Shown here one piece after another: positions 42,884-52,096 of a stretch of DNA of 64,000 bases (its first letter is position 1; every line of letters begins with the position of its first letter). The DNA comes from Streptomyces sp. PCS3-D2 (GTDB lineage: Bacteria; Actinomycetota; Actinomycetes; Streptomycetales; Streptomycetaceae), in contig NZ_CP097800.1 in NCBI RefSeq assembly GCF_000612545.2, forward strand, positions 5,344,501 through 5,408,500, in the 5' to 3' direction. The notes under the pieces were generated by a model. The model made no database searches. It was not told the DNA's origin and saw nothing but the letters and a program-made list of their open reading frames with translations. The position numbers and the translations under genes are program-made.

Positions 42884-44157
42884 CAGAGCTGGTTCTTCCT
42901 GCGACGGCCGCTCAGCAGGATGCCGATGCCCATACCGGCAGCCGCGCCCGCACCGATGATCCACCAGATGTTCTGGCCGCCGGACGGCTTCTCCTTCTCG
43001 CCCTTCACCTCGCTCGCGCCGGTGTCCGCGCCCTGCGGGGCCGGGCCGGTGGCGTTCAGCGCGGCCACGAGGTCGGTGCCGCCGAAGGACTTCGGGTCGG
43101 TGCCGGTGGCGTGCGCAGCCAGGACCAGGGTGCCCAGGGCCGCCGGGGAGCCCTCGGCCCACGTGGCGGAGTTGGTCTTCAGCCACTGCAGCGCGCCCGC
43201 CGCCGACTGCTTGTGCCCGGCCGCGGCCAGCGCGATCACCGCGTCGGCGGTGTTGCCGGGGTCCGGGGTCGGCTGGTCCGCCCCGGGGGTGAGGGCGGTC
43301 AGGTGGCCGTCCTTCCCGAGGGCCTCGGCCAGGTAGCCCGCGGCGCCCTGGGCGGCCGCCTCGGCGTCGGCGGCCGGGTCCGCGGCCGGCGCCGCCGGAC
43401 AGGTCAGCGGCGTCGCGGGGGTGTCCGTACCGGACGGGACGACGGCCGCGCCCTTGCCGAGGCCGGCCAGCGCCGCGGCGGCCGTGGCGTCGGCGTTGGC
43501 GACCAGCTTGCCCTCGACCGGCTGGAACGCGAAGGCGCCCCGGTCGGCGGCCGGCTCGGTGGCGCAGCCCAGCTGGAAGGAGAGCAGCGCCTCGTAGGGG
43601 GACTTGCCCGCCTTCGACTTCGTTTCGGCCGGCTTCTCGCCCGCCGCGGCCAGGGCGCTGATGACGAGGGCGGTCGAGTTGGCGTCGGTGCCGGTGTCCA
43701 TGGCGCCGCCGGGGTTGGAGCTCCAGCCACCGTCCTCGTTCTGTACGGACTTCAGCCAGCCGATCGCCTTCTTGACGCTGTCGTCGCGGCCGCCGAGTGC
43801 GGTCAGCGCCTGTACGGCCGCGGCCGTCGCGTTGGAGTCGATGTACGCGGTCGCGTCGCAGTCCTTGGTGGTGTCCGCACGGAAGGCGGCGAAGGAGCCG
43901 TTCGCGCACTGCTGCCCGACCAGCCAGTCCACGGCCTGCTCGGCGGGCTTGACGCCGACGGTGTCCTGGGCGAGCAGCGCGAAGGACTGGCGCCACACGC
44001 CGTCGAAGGAGGGGTCCTTCTTGCCGTAGAGGCCGGAGGGGATGACGGGGGGCGCGGAGGGGGACGGCGGCGCGGTGTCGGCGAGGGCCGCGGGGGCGAC
44101 GCCCACGCAGAGCACGGCGGAGGCGGCGAGCGCGGCGGCGCTGCGGCGGACGGTCAT
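42883..44157 (-). CDS. Secreted alpha/alpha-toroid (prenyltransferase/squalene-oxidase repeat) protein
   Basis: A 424-residue protein with a signal peptide (SAVLCVGVAPAALADT), several toroid repeats (AVDWLVGQQCANGSFAAF, AIGWLKSVQNEDGGWSS, AAQGAAGYLAEAL), and a C-terminal TM anchor with an RRRKNQL tail. The same barrel is the B12-binding alpha domain of intrinsic factor and transcobalamin. First gene behind the cobalamin riboswitch; ATG 44157. Confidence 0.85.
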   Translation of the reverse strand: MTVRRSAAALAASAVLCVGVAPAALADTAPPSPSAPPVIPSGLYGKKDPSFDGVWRQSFALLAQDTVGVKPAEQAVDWLVGQQCANGSFAAFRADTTKDCDATAYIDSNATAAAVQALTALGGRDDSVKKAIGWLKSVQNEDGGWSSNPGGAMDTGTDANSTALVISALAAAGEKPAETKSKAGKSPYEALLSFQLGCATEPAADRGAFAFQPVEGKLVANADATAAAALAGLGKGAAVVPSGTDTPATPLTCPAAPAADPAADAEAAAQGAAGYLAEALGKDGHLTALTPGADQPTPDPGNTADAVIALAAAGHKQSAAGALQWLKTNSATWAEGSPAALGTLVLAAHATGTDPKSFGGTDLVAALNATGPAPQGADTGASEVKGEKEKPSGGQNIWWIIGAGAAAGMGIGILLSGRRRKNQL

Positions 44158-44269
44158 GGGGGAGGGTGCCTCTCCTGCTGGGGAACCGGGGCAGGCACGC
44201 ACGGGCACCGGGCTCCGGCTCCGTTTTCCTCGACGGTGCCGGCCGCCGGGAGGACCGGCGGCGCGAGCC

Positions 44270-44400
44270 GCGCACTCGGCGTACGGGGCATTCCGGCTTC
44301 CCGCCCGGGGTGGTGCCGGGGGCGGGTCACGGTTGCGGGTCAGCGTCGGAATCGCACCGGCTTCCCCCCGTACGGGTGTGGACGACCGCCTCACTCTACC
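44270..44400 (-). ncRNA. Cobalamin (B12) riboswitch
   Basis: On the minus strand the conserved core reads GGGAAGCCGGTGCGATTCCG, then CGCTGACCCGCAACCGT, and after a stem GGCGGGAAGCCGGAATGCC. These are the classic B12-riboswitch blocks. It lies about 110 bp before the toroid gene, in the 365-bp gap 44158-44522, and should repress the whole ECF operon when B12 is plentiful. Confidence 0.9.
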
Positions 44401-44522
44401 GGCCCGTAGCCCCCGGGCCCGGGGTGGCCGGTGCCGCCGAGTGCGGGGCCCTTGCCTGCAGCCCCGTGAGGGGCCGGCGTCCGGCCCCGTCCGCGGCCCC
44501 GTGTCCGGTCCTGCGCCCGCCG

Positions 44523-45572
44523 TCACAGCGCCCGGTACGCCACCGGGTCGGTGCCCGGGACCGCCTCGGCGCGGCCCTGCTTGACCAGGCGCCGCAGATG
44601 CGCCTCCGCTTCCGAGACGGCGATGTTGCGGGAGCCGTACGGGATCTGTTCCCAGGGCCGGTTCCACTCCATCCGTTCGGCCAGCGCCCACGGGGTCAGC
44701 GGTTCGGCGAGCAGCGCCCGCAGCCCTGCCAGGCGCTCCTCGTGGTGGTGCAGGAGCTCGCGCACGCGGCTGGGAGCGTCGGTGAAGGCGTGCTGGTGGG
44801 CGGGCAGCACCTCGGCGGGCTCCAGCCGGCCGATGCGTTCGAGGGAGTCGAGGTAGTCGCCGAGGGGGTCGGTGACGCGGGTGTCGTCGGGGGCCTCGTA
44901 GAGGCCGACGTGCGGGGAGATGCCGGGCAGCAGGTGGTCGCCGGAGAAGAGGCGGCCGTTGCCGGGGAGTCCCGCCGGGTGCCGTTCCTCCAGGTGCAGG
45001 CAGACGTGGCCGGGGGTGTGGCCGGGTGTCCAGACGGCGCGCAGCCGGCGTCCGGCGAGGGGGAGCAGTTCGGCCGGGACGATCTCCCGGTCGGGGACGG
45101 CGGCGCGCAGCCCGGGCAGGGTTCGCATGCGGCCGCTCGCGCGGGCGGCGCGCAGCGGGGCGATGTGCTCCTCGGGCGCTCCGGCGGCGGCCAGCTTCGC
45201 GCTCAGGTAGTCGCACCACACGCCGGGCTCGGCGGAGCGGGTGCGCAGGACGACCTCGGTGTCGGCGGCGTGCATGGCGATCCACGCGCCGGCCGCCTCG
45301 CGGACCCGGCCGGACAGTCCGTGGTGGTCGGGGTGGTGGTGGGTGATGACCACGCCGTGGACGTCGGCGACCGCGATGTCCAGGGCGGCGAGGCCGGCGA
45401 CGAGCGCGTCCCAGGACTCGGGGTCGTCCCAGCCGGTGTCGACGAGGACCGGGCCGCGGTCGGTGTCGAGGACGTGGACGAGGGTGTGCCCGAGAGGGTT
45501 GTCGGGAATGGGCACCTTGATCCCCCACACGCCTCCGCCGTGATCGGTGACCTGTGACGTGTCCTGAGACAT
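44523..45572 (-). CDS. MBL-fold metallohydrolase
   Basis: A 349-residue protein with the zinc-binding motif THHHPDHHG, a second-metal His in TPGHTPGHVCLHL, and SGDHLLP. A C-terminal winged-helix segment (ALAERMEWNRPWEQIPYGSRNIAVSEAEAHLRRLVKQG) follows, as in the LACTB2/BLACT_WH-type hydrolases. ATG 45572 after GGAGG. A KstR-like box 31 bp upstream suggests a steroid-pathway hydrolase, possibly a CoA thioesterase or lactonase. Confidence 0.88.
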   Translation of the reverse strand: MSQDTSQVTDHGGGVWGIKVPIPDNPLGHTLVHVLDTDRGPVLVDTGWDDPESWDALVAGLAALDIAVADVHGVVITHHHPDHHGLSGRVREAAGAWIAMHAADTEVVLRTRSAEPGVWCDYLSAKLAAAGAPEEHIAPLRAARASGRMRTLPGLRAAVPDREIVPAELLPLAGRRLRAVWTPGHTPGHVCLHLEERHPAGLPGNGRLFSGDHLLPGISPHVGLYEAPDDTRVTDPLGDYLDSLERIGRLEPAEVLPAHQHAFTDAPSRVRELLHHHEERLAGLRALLAEPLTPWALAERMEWNRPWEQIPYGSRNIAVSEAEAHLRRLVKQGRAEAVPGTDPVAYRAL

Positions 45573-45602
45573 GATCCCTCCGGCTGTCGGCCGTCCTCGG
45601 GC

Positions 45603-45616
45603 GAGAACGTGTTCCA
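45603..45616. promoter_or_regulatory. KstR-like box upstream of the MBL-fold gene
   Basis: GAGAACGTGTTCCA, one mismatch to TNNAACNNGTTNNA (first base). 31 bp before the MBL start. Confidence 0.65.
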
Positions 45617-45701
45617 TTAGTAGCCCAAGTCGACCATCTGGACGGCTTTCTGGCTAGTCGTTTGATCTTCTCCCCGCTTCCGTCCCGGCCGTGGACTCCT
45701 G

Positions 45702-45723
45702 GAACTAGAACTGGTATCAGTTC
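45702..45723. promoter_or_regulatory. KstR-like operator upstream of the aldehyde dehydrogenase
   Basis: Contains TAGAACTGGTATCA at 45706-45719 (one mismatch, GTA for GTT) within GAACTAGAAC ... AGTTC. It aligns along 22 bp with the operator before fadA5 at 36101-36122, differing at about five positions. It ends 31 bp before the ALDH start. Confidence 0.65.
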
Positions 45724-45753
45724 GGAAACGCCAAGCCGCAGGAGGCCTCAGCC

Positions 45754-47217
45754 ATGACGGAGCTCGTGGAACACGGACAACTGTTCATCGGCGGCGAGTG
45801 GGTCGATCCGCTGGGCACCGACACCATCCGGATCGTCTCCCCGCACACCGAGCAGGTCATCGGCTCCGTTCCGCACGCGTCCGAGGCCGATGTCGACCGG
45901 GCCGTCGCCGTCGCGCGCAAGGCCTTCGACGAAGGCCCCTGGCCGCGGATGACGTTGGAGGAGCGGATCGCGGTCGTCTCCCGCATCAAGGACGCCATCG
46001 CCGTCCGCCACGAGGAGATAGCCCGCTCGATCAGCTCCCAGAACGGCTCCCCCTACTCCTGGAGCGTCCTCGCCCAGGCGCTCGGCCCGATGATGGTCTA
46101 CGACGCCGCGATCACCGTCGCGCGCGCCTACCCCTACGAGGAGTACCGCCAGGGCGTGCTCGGCCCGATCCTGGTGCGCCGCGAACCCGTGGGCGTCGTC
46201 GCCGCCGTCATCCCCTGGAACGTCCCGCAGTTCGTAGCGGCCGCCAAGCTGGCTCCCGCGCTGCTGTCCGGCTCCACCGTGATCCTCAAGCCCTCCCCGG
46301 AGGCGCCGCTGGACTCCTACATCCTCGCCGACATCGCGCGCGAGGCCGGAGTGCCCGAGGGCGTGCTGTCGATCCTGCCCGCCGACCGCGAGGTCGGCGA
46401 GTACCTCGTCGGCCACCCCGGCATCGACAAGGTGGCCTTCACCGGCTCCGTCGCCGCCGGCCAGCGAGTGATGGAGGTCGCCGCGCGCAACCTCACTCGG
46501 GTGACCCTCGAACTCGGCGGCAAGTCCGCCGCCGTCGTCCTCCCCGACGCCGACGTGGCGACCGCCGTCGCCCAGATCGCCCCCGCCGCCTGGATGAACA
46601 ACGGCCAGGCCTGCGTGGCCCAGACCCGGATCCTCGCCCCGCGCAGCCGCTACCAGGAGGTGGCCGAGGGCCTCGCGGCGGCGGCCGGCGCGCTCGTCGT
46701 CGGCGACCCGCTCGACCCGGCGACGCAGCTCGGCCCGCTCGTCGCGCAGCGTCAGCAGCAGCGCTCCTTCGACTACATCCGGATCGGCCAGGAAGAGGGC
46801 GCGAAGGTGCTGGCGGGCGGCGGACGTCCGGCCGGCCTCGACCGGGGCTGGTACGTGGAGCCCACGCTCTTCGGCGACGTCGACAACTCCATGCGGATCG
46901 CCCGTGAGGAGATCTTCGGCCCCGTCGTCTGCCTGATCCCCTACGGGGACGAGGAGGAGGCCGTACGCGTCGCCAACGACTCGGAGTTCGGCCTCAGCGG
47001 CAGCGTCTGGACCGGCGACGTCGAGCACGGCATCGACTTCGCCCGGCGGATCCGCACCGGTACCTTCAACGTGAACACCTTCAGCCTGGACATGCTGGGG
47101 CCGTTCGGCGGCTACAAGAACAGTGGCCTCGGGCGGGAGTTCGGCCCCGAGGGCCTGGGCGAGTACCTGGAGCACAAGATGATCCACCTGCCCGCCGGCC
47201 ACGAGGCGGGTGCCTGA
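45754..47217 (+). CDS. Aldehyde dehydrogenase (steroid-regulon type)
   Basis: A 487-residue NAD(P)-dependent ALDH. Active site: Asn156 (PWNVP), Glu253 (LELGGKS), Cys287 (NNGQACVAQ). It ends next to and overlapping a ferredoxin gene. Its KstR-like operator and neighbours suggest oxidation of the side-chain aldehyde made by CYP125, comparable to the KstR-controlled Rv0223c of M. tuberculosis. Confidence 0.92.
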   Translation: MTELVEHGQLFIGGEWVDPLGTDTIRIVSPHTEQVIGSVPHASEADVDRAVAVARKAFDEGPWPRMTLEERIAVVSRIKDAIAVRHEEIARSISSQNGSPYSWSVLAQALGPMMVYDAAITVARAYPYEEYRQGVLGPILVRREPVGVVAAVIPWNVPQFVAAAKLAPALLSGSTVILKPSPEAPLDSYILADIAREAGVPEGVLSILPADREVGEYLVGHPGIDKVAFTGSVAAGQRVMEVAARNLTRVTLELGGKSAAVVLPDADVATAVAQIAPAAWMNNGQACVAQTRILAPRSRYQEVAEGLAAAAGALVVGDPLDPATQLGPLVAQRQQQRSFDYIRIGQEEGAKVLAGGGRPAGLDRGWYVEPTLFGDVDNSMRIAREEIFGPVVCLIPYGDEEEAVRVANDSEFGLSGSVWTGDVEHGIDFARRIRTGTFNVNTFSLDMLGPFGGYKNSGLGREFGPEGLGEYLEHKMIHLPAGHEAGA

Positions 47218-47450
47218 TGGCAGACCGCTGGCAGGTCGAAGTGGACCGGGGGGTCTGCATCGGTTCGGGCATGTGCGTGAACCACGCCCCGGAGGGCTTC
47301 GTCCTGGACTCGGCGCGCCAGTCCCACCCCCGCAACCCGCGGTCGGACGCGAGCGAACCGGTCCTCGCGGCGGCCGAGGGCTGCCCGGTGGAAGCCATCA
47401 TGATCACCGTGGCCGCCACCGGCGAACCGGTCTTCCCACCGGAGGAGTAG
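47217..47450 (+). CDS. P450-type 3Fe-4S ferredoxin
   Basis: A 77-residue ferredoxin with cluster ligands C14, C20 (CIGSGMC) and C56 (CP); Gly17 replaces the fourth ligand, giving a 3Fe-4S cluster. The ATG shares a base with the ALDH stop codon. It is the likely electron donor to CYP125, about 11 kb away. Confidence 0.92.
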   Translation: MADRWQVEVDRGVCIGSGMCVNHAPEGFVLDSARQSHPRNPRSDASEPVLAAAEGCPVEAIMITVAATGEPVFPPEE

Positions 47451-47461
47451 ACGGCGGGGAA

Positions 47462-47502
47462 GCGGTGGTGGGGCGGGGCCGGCGACCCCGCCCCACCACC
47501 GC
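47462..47502. terminator. Bidirectional terminator
   Basis: Perfect 17-bp stem (arms 47462-47478 and 47486-47502) between the convergent ferredoxin and VOC genes. Confidence 0.85.
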
Positions 47503-47507
47503 ACGGA

Positions 47508-47879
47508 TCACTTCCGCTCGGCTGCGCTCCGCTCGACGCAGAACTCGTTGCCCTCCGGGTCGGCCAGGGTCACCCATCCGGTGCCATCGGGCCTGCGGTG
47601 GTCGCCGACGACGGTGGCGCCGAGGGCGAGGATGCGCTCCACCTCCTCGTCGCGGGTGCGGTCCTGTGGCTGAAGGTCCACGTGGACGCGGTTCTTGACG
47701 CTCTTGGTGTCGGGAACGGTCACGAAGAGCAACGCCGATCCGGGTGCCGTGACCAGTGCCTCGGGATCCCCGGGAACGTCGTCGTCGCCGAGTGAGCCGT
47801 CCAGCACGGCGGCCCAGAAACGGCCCAGTGCGTAGGCGTCGGAGCAGTCAACAGTGATGTGTCGCACGAGAGAAGCCAT
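47508..47879 (-). CDS. VOC/glyoxalase-like protein
   Basis: A 123-residue VOC-fold protein starting MASLVRHITVDCSDAYALGRFW, with RVHVDLQPQD and LADPEGNEFCVE typical of the Glyoxalase-like group. Start ATG 47879; the upstream extension is Arg/Pro-rich noise. Function unknown; not obviously part of the steroid set. Confidence 0.85.
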   Translation of the reverse strand: MASLVRHITVDCSDAYALGRFWAAVLDGSLGDDDVPGDPEALVTAPGSALLFVTVPDTKSVKNRVHVDLQPQDRTRDEEVERILALGATVVGDHRRPDGTGWVTLADPEGNEFCVERSAAERK

Positions 47880-48036
47880 GGGGCGCACTATCGGACGCGG
47901 CGGTGACCCCCGTCCAGCGGGTTTGGCGCGGGCGGACCGGTCGGGCCCGGGGCGGCTCCGGCGGCAGACATCCCCGCGAGCCGCCCCCGCCCCGACCACG
48001 GCCCCGCCCTGCTCCTCGAAGCCTCCGGCAATCGGT

Positions 48037-48660
48037 TCAGGACTTTTCCGGCGCCGTCAGGTCGATCAGGCGGCAGACCGTTTCGATGTCGATCTTGACC
48101 TGGGCGATCGAGGCGCGGCCCGACAGCCACGTGATCAGCGCCGAGTGCCAGGTGTGCTCGATGACCCGGACCGCCGACAGCTGTTCCGCCGTCGGTGGGT
48201 TTTCCAGGCCCATCGCGTCCAGGATGATCGCCGTGGTCAGGCGGGACACGGTGTCGACCTCGGGGCTCACGCTGCGGTCCGCGAAGGTCAGCGCGCGCAC
48301 CATCGCGTCGGCCAGCTGCGGTTCCCGCTGGAGGGCGCGGAAGGCGCGCATCAGGGTCTCCGCGACCCGGGCCGCCGGCTCGTCCTCGGCGGGTGGGCGC
48401 TTGCGCAGCGTGGTGTGCATGTGCTGGAGCTGGTCCTGCATGGTGGCGACCAGCAGGTGCACCTTGGACGGGAAGTACCGGTAGAGGGTGCCCAGGGCCA
48501 CCCCGGCGGCCTCGGCGACCTCGCGCATCTGGACGGCGTCGAAGCCGCCCCGGCTGGCCAGCTGGGCGCTCGCGTGCAGGATCCGGCGGCGGCGCGCCTC
48601 CTGGCGCTCCGTCAGGGGAGGCGATGCCGGTGTGGTGACGGCCTTCACTTCCGCACTCAT
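48037..48660 (-). CDS. kstR: TetR-family regulator KstR
   Basis: A 207-residue TetR protein. The recognition region GGFDAVQMREVAEAAGVALGTLYRYFPSKVHLL is almost that of mycobacterial KstR, and the ligand domain keeps the AMVRALTFAD ... HTWHSALITWLSGRAS pattern. KstR represses cholesterol catabolism and is released by a steroid-CoA ester. Several matching operators lie in this window, which supports the call. Confidence 0.9.
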   Translation of the reverse strand: MSAEVKAVTTPASPPLTERQEARRRRILHASAQLASRGGFDAVQMREVAEAAGVALGTLYRYFPSKVHLLVATMQDQLQHMHTTLRKRPPAEDEPAARVAETLMRAFRALQREPQLADAMVRALTFADRSVSPEVDTVSRLTTAIILDAMGLENPPTAEQLSAVRVIEHTWHSALITWLSGRASIAQVKIDIETVCRLIDLTAPEKS

Positions 48661-48810
48661 GTGTCCCGTTCCGTGTCGTTGCGCGGGCTGGCCCCGAGCT
48701 GATCCGCAGCCAGCATCTCAGGCGCCGTTGTCGTGGCGTGAATCACCTGCTCCACCTCTTACGGTGTGGTTTCCGGCCGGTAGATTCAATGCTCTTGGAC
48801 GGATCAAGTC

Positions 48811-48824
48811 TGAAACTTGTTCTA
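48811..48824. promoter_or_regulatory. Exact KstR box between kstR and the glycosyltransferase operon
   Basis: TGAAACTTGTTCTA, an exact match to TNNAACNNGTTNNA. It lies 54 bp before the glycosyltransferase GTG and 151 bp before the divergent kstR ATG, so it may serve both. Confidence 0.75.
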
Positions 48825-48877
48825 CATTATCCGAGCGGTTACGCTCCGGCGAAAGTGCAGTGAGAAAGGGGCCGAGA

Positions 48878-50197
48878 GTGACCGCTGAGGCCGTGGCGAC
48901 GAGCCCTTTCACGGGTCCCGCCGACGACGGTGAGCGTCCGCTGCGCATCGCCCTCCTCACCTATAAGGGGAACCCGTTCTGCGGCGGTCAGGGCGTCTAC
49001 GTCCGCCACCTCTCGCGCGAGCTGGTCCGCCTCGGGCACTCCGTCGAGGTCATCGGCGCGCAGCCCTACCCGGTGCTCGACACGGGTGCCACGCTCACCG
49101 AGCTCCCGAGCCTCGACCTGTACCGCAGCCCGGACCCGTTCCGCACGCCGGGGCGCGACGAGTACCGGGACTGGATCGACGCGCTGGAGGTCGCGACGAT
49201 GTGGACCGGCGGCTTCCCCGAGCCGCTGACGTTCTCGCTGCGGGCCCGCCGTCATCTGCGCGGGCGGGCGGGCGAGTTCGACGTCGTCCACGACAACCAG
49301 ACCCTCGGCTACGGTCTCCTCGGCGACCTCGGCGCGCCCCTGGTGACGACGATCCACCACCCCATCACCGTCGACCGCAGGCTCGACCTCGATGCCGCGC
49401 AGGGCCGCCTGAAGCGGGCCTCCGTACGCCGCTGGTACGCCTTCACCCGCATGCAGGGCCGGGTGGCCCGCAGACTGCCGTCCGTGCTGACCGTCTCCGG
49501 GTCCTCCCGGCAGGAGATCGCCGACCACCTCGGCGTCCGTGACGAGCGGATCCACGTCGTGCACATCGGTGCCGACACCGATCTGTGGTCGCCGGACGCG
49601 TCGGTGGCCGAGGTGCCGGGCCGTATCGTCACGACCTCCAGCGCCGACGTTCCCCTGAAGGGCCTCGTGTTCCTCGTCGAGGCGCTCGCGAAGCTGCGCA
49701 CCGAGCAGCCCGACGCCCACCTCGTCGTGGTCGGCAAGCGTGCCGAGCAGGGTCCTGTCGCCCGCGCCATCGAGACGTACGGCCTCCGGGACGCCGTCCG
49801 CTTCGTGAAGGGCATCACCGACGCCGAGCTCGTCGACCTGGTGCGCAGCGCGCAGGTGGCGTGCGTACCGTCGCTGTACGAGGGCTTCTCGCTCCCGGCG
49901 GCCGAGGCCATGGCCACCGGCACCCCGCTCGTCGCCACCACCGGCGGTGCGATCCCCGAGGTCGCCGGCCCGGACGGGGAGACCTGCCTCGCGGTGCCGC
50001 CCGGCGACGCCGGCGCCCTGGCGGGGGCGCTGGGCCGGATGCTGGGCGACCCGCAGCTGAGGGCCCGGCTCGGCGCGGCCGGACGCGAACGGGTCCTGAC
50101 CCGTTTCACCTGGGCCGCGGCCGCCGAGGGCACCGCCGCGCACTACCGTGCTGCCATCGAGCGGTCCCGGTCCGACCGCAGCCGCCGCGCGCGGTGA
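48878..50197 (+). CDS. GT4-family glycosyltransferase
   Basis: A 439-residue GT-B enzyme. The N-terminal domain starts RIALLTYKGNPFCGGQGVYVRHL; the C-terminal nucleotide-sugar domain contains TTSSADVPLKGLVFLVEAL and the EX7E-type PSLYEGFSLPAAEAMATGTPLV. GTG 48878 (AAGGGG upstream); another GTG lies six codons before. First gene of a three-gene operon with an exact KstR box in its promoter. Confidence 0.9.
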   Translation: MTAEAVATSPFTGPADDGERPLRIALLTYKGNPFCGGQGVYVRHLSRELVRLGHSVEVIGAQPYPVLDTGATLTELPSLDLYRSPDPFRTPGRDEYRDWIDALEVATMWTGGFPEPLTFSLRARRHLRGRAGEFDVVHDNQTLGYGLLGDLGAPLVTTIHHPITVDRRLDLDAAQGRLKRASVRRWYAFTRMQGRVARRLPSVLTVSGSSRQEIADHLGVRDERIHVVHIGADTDLWSPDASVAEVPGRIVTTSSADVPLKGLVFLVEALAKLRTEQPDAHLVVVGKRAEQGPVARAIETYGLRDAVRFVKGITDAELVDLVRSAQVACVPSLYEGFSLPAAEAMATGTPLVATTGGAIPEVAGPDGETCLAVPPGDAGALAGALGRMLGDPQLRARLGAAGRERVLTRFTWAAAAEGTAAHYRAAIERSRSDRSRRAR

Positions 50198-50261
50198 CCT
50201 CCCGCCTCCTCCCCACCGTCCCCACCCCCGAACACCCCCGCGACCGCGAAGGCAGGACCCC

Positions 50262-50996
50262 GTGCTGACCGTCGATTTCTCCCGGTTCCCGCTCGCCGCA
50301 GGCGATCGCGTACTCGATCTTGGCTGCGGCGCAGGCCGGCACGCCTTCGAGTGCTACCGGAGAGGCGCCCAGGTGGTCGCCGTCGACCGCAACGGCGAGG
50401 AGATCCGCGAGGTCGCCAAGTGGTTCGCCGCGATGAAGGAGGCCGGTGAGGCCCCGGCCGGCGCCACCGCCACCGCGATGGAGGGTGACGCCCTGGCGCT
50501 GCCCTTCCCCGACGACTCCTTCGACGTGGTCATCATCTCCGAGGTGATGGAGCACATCCACGACGACAAGGGCGTGCTCGCGGAGATGGTTCGTGTGCTC
50601 AAGCCCGGCGGGCGCATCGCCATCACCGTTCCGCGCTACGGCCCGGAGAAGATCTGCTGGGCGCTGTCCGACGCCTACCACGAGGTCGAGGGCGGGCACA
50701 TCCGCATCTACAAGGCGGACGAACTGCTGGGCAAGATGCGGGCCGCGGGCCTCAAGCCGTACGGCACGCACCACGCGCACGGGCTGCACTCCCCGTACTG
50801 GTGGCTCAAGTGCGCCTTCGGCGTGGACAACGACAAGGCGCTGCCGGTCAAGGCGTACCACAAGCTCCTGGTCTGGGACATCATGAAGAAGCCGCTGGCC
50901 ACACGGCTGGCGGAGCAGGCCCTCAACCCGCTCATCGGCAAGAGCTTCGTGGCGTACGCGACCAAGCCGCACCTCCCCGTCGGCGCGGCCCAGTGA
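50262..50996 (+). CDS. Class I SAM-dependent methyltransferase
   Basis: A 244-residue methyltransferase: motif I VLDLGCGAGRHAFE, motif II AVDRNGEE, motif III post VIISEVMEHIHDD, LKPGGRIAITVPR. GTG 50262 with AGGAC upstream. Middle gene of the glycosyltransferase operon; probably acts on the same glycan or lipid product. Confidence 0.9.
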   Translation: MLTVDFSRFPLAAGDRVLDLGCGAGRHAFECYRRGAQVVAVDRNGEEIREVAKWFAAMKEAGEAPAGATATAMEGDALALPFPDDSFDVVIISEVMEHIHDDKGVLAEMVRVLKPGGRIAITVPRYGPEKICWALSDAYHEVEGGHIRIYKADELLGKMRAAGLKPYGTHHAHGLHSPYWWLKCAFGVDNDKALPVKAYHKLLVWDIMKKPLATRLAEQALNPLIGKSFVAYATKPHLPVGAAQ

Positions 50997-52075
50997 GCTC
51001 GCCCGGGCGTACCGAACACCTCGTCCTGGACGGCGTGCTGACGGCGGAGCAGGCCGCCCGGACGGTGGCGGGCATCCTCGCGGTGCAGCGGGCCGACGGT
51101 GCCATCCCGTGGTTCCGCGGCCACCACCTCGACCCGTGGGACCACACCGAGGCGGCGATGGCGCTGGACGCGGCCGGTGAGCACGAGGCCGCCGAACGGG
51201 CCTACGCGTGGCTGGCCCGGCACCAGAACCAGGACGGATCCTGGTACGCGGCCTACGCCGACCGGCCGGGTGGTGTGGACACCGCCGAGCCGCAGGACGC
51301 GAGCCGCGAGAGCAATTTCACCGCCTACCTGGCCGTCGGTGTCTGGCACCACTACCTGTCCACCGGCGACGACGCCTTCCTCGACCGCATGTGGCCGTCC
51401 GTCTACGCGGCCGTGGAGTGGGTTTTGGCGCTCCAGCAGCCCGGCGGTGAGATCGGATGGAAGCGGGAGGCGGACGGAACGGCGGTCACGGATGCGCTGC
51501 TGACCGGGTCGTCGTCCATCCACCAGGCGCTGCGCTGCGCGCTGGCCATCGCCGAGCACCGCGAGGAGCCGCAGCCGGACTGGGAGCTGGCGGCGGGCGC
51601 GCTGCGGCATGCGATACGCCGTCACCCCGAACGGTTCCTGGACAAGGACCGCTACTCGATGGACTGGTACTACCCGGTCCTCGGAGGCGCCCTGACCGGC
51701 GCGGAGGCGAACGCGCGGATCGAGGAGCGCTGGGACGAGTTCGTGGTCCCGGACCTGGGGGTGCGGTGCGTCCTGCCGAACCCGTGGGTGACGGGCGGCG
51801 AGTCCTGCGAGCTGGCGCTCGCGCTGTGGGCGACGGGGGAGTCGGACCGGGCGCTGGAGATCCTGCGGTCGATCGGGCACCTGCGCGCGGACAACGGCAT
51901 GTACTGGACGGGGTACGTCTTCCAGGACGAGGCGGTGTGGCCGGTGGAGCAGACGACGTGGACCGCCGGGTCGCTGCTGCTGGCCGTCGCCGCGCTGGGC
52001 GGGGACGAGGCGACCACCGAGGTGTTCGGCGGCGGTGCGCTGCCGGCCGGGCTGGAGCCGGACTGCTGCGGCTGA
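50993..52075 (+). CDS. Alpha/alpha-toroid (prenyltransferase-like or six-hairpin) protein
   Basis: A 360-residue protein whose GTG overlaps the methyltransferase stop (GTGA). Toroid-like helix pairs recur (AAMALDAAGEHEAAERAYAWLARHQNQDGSWYAAY, ALAIAEHREE). It lacks a signal peptide. Often annotated as prenyltransferase, but the fold also fits glycoside-processing enzymes, which would suit the glycosyltransferase partner. Confidence 0.75.
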   Translation: MSSPGRTEHLVLDGVLTAEQAARTVAGILAVQRADGAIPWFRGHHLDPWDHTEAAMALDAAGEHEAAERAYAWLARHQNQDGSWYAAYADRPGGVDTAEPQDASRESNFTAYLAVGVWHHYLSTGDDAFLDRMWPSVYAAVEWVLALQQPGGEIGWKREADGTAVTDALLTGSSSIHQALRCALAIAEHREEPQPDWELAAGALRHAIRRHPERFLDKDRYSMDWYYPVLGGALTGAEANARIEERWDEFVVPDLGVRCVLPNPWVTGGESCELALALWATGESDRALEILRSIGHLRADNGMYWTGYVFQDEAVWPVEQTTWTAGSLLLAVAALGGDEATTEVFGGGALPAGLEPDCCG

Positions 52076-52096
52076 GCCGGACCCGACGGACGGACC

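Noticed and set aside
44166-45557. 463-codon open frame on the plus strand
   Set aside because: Overlaps the B12 riboswitch and runs antisense to the MBL-fold gene, with Arg/Gly-rich nonsense composition.
48660-48877. KstR2-type operator
   Set aside because: The site fits TNNAACNNGTTNNA (KstR) and not the CAAG-CTTG pattern of KstR2.
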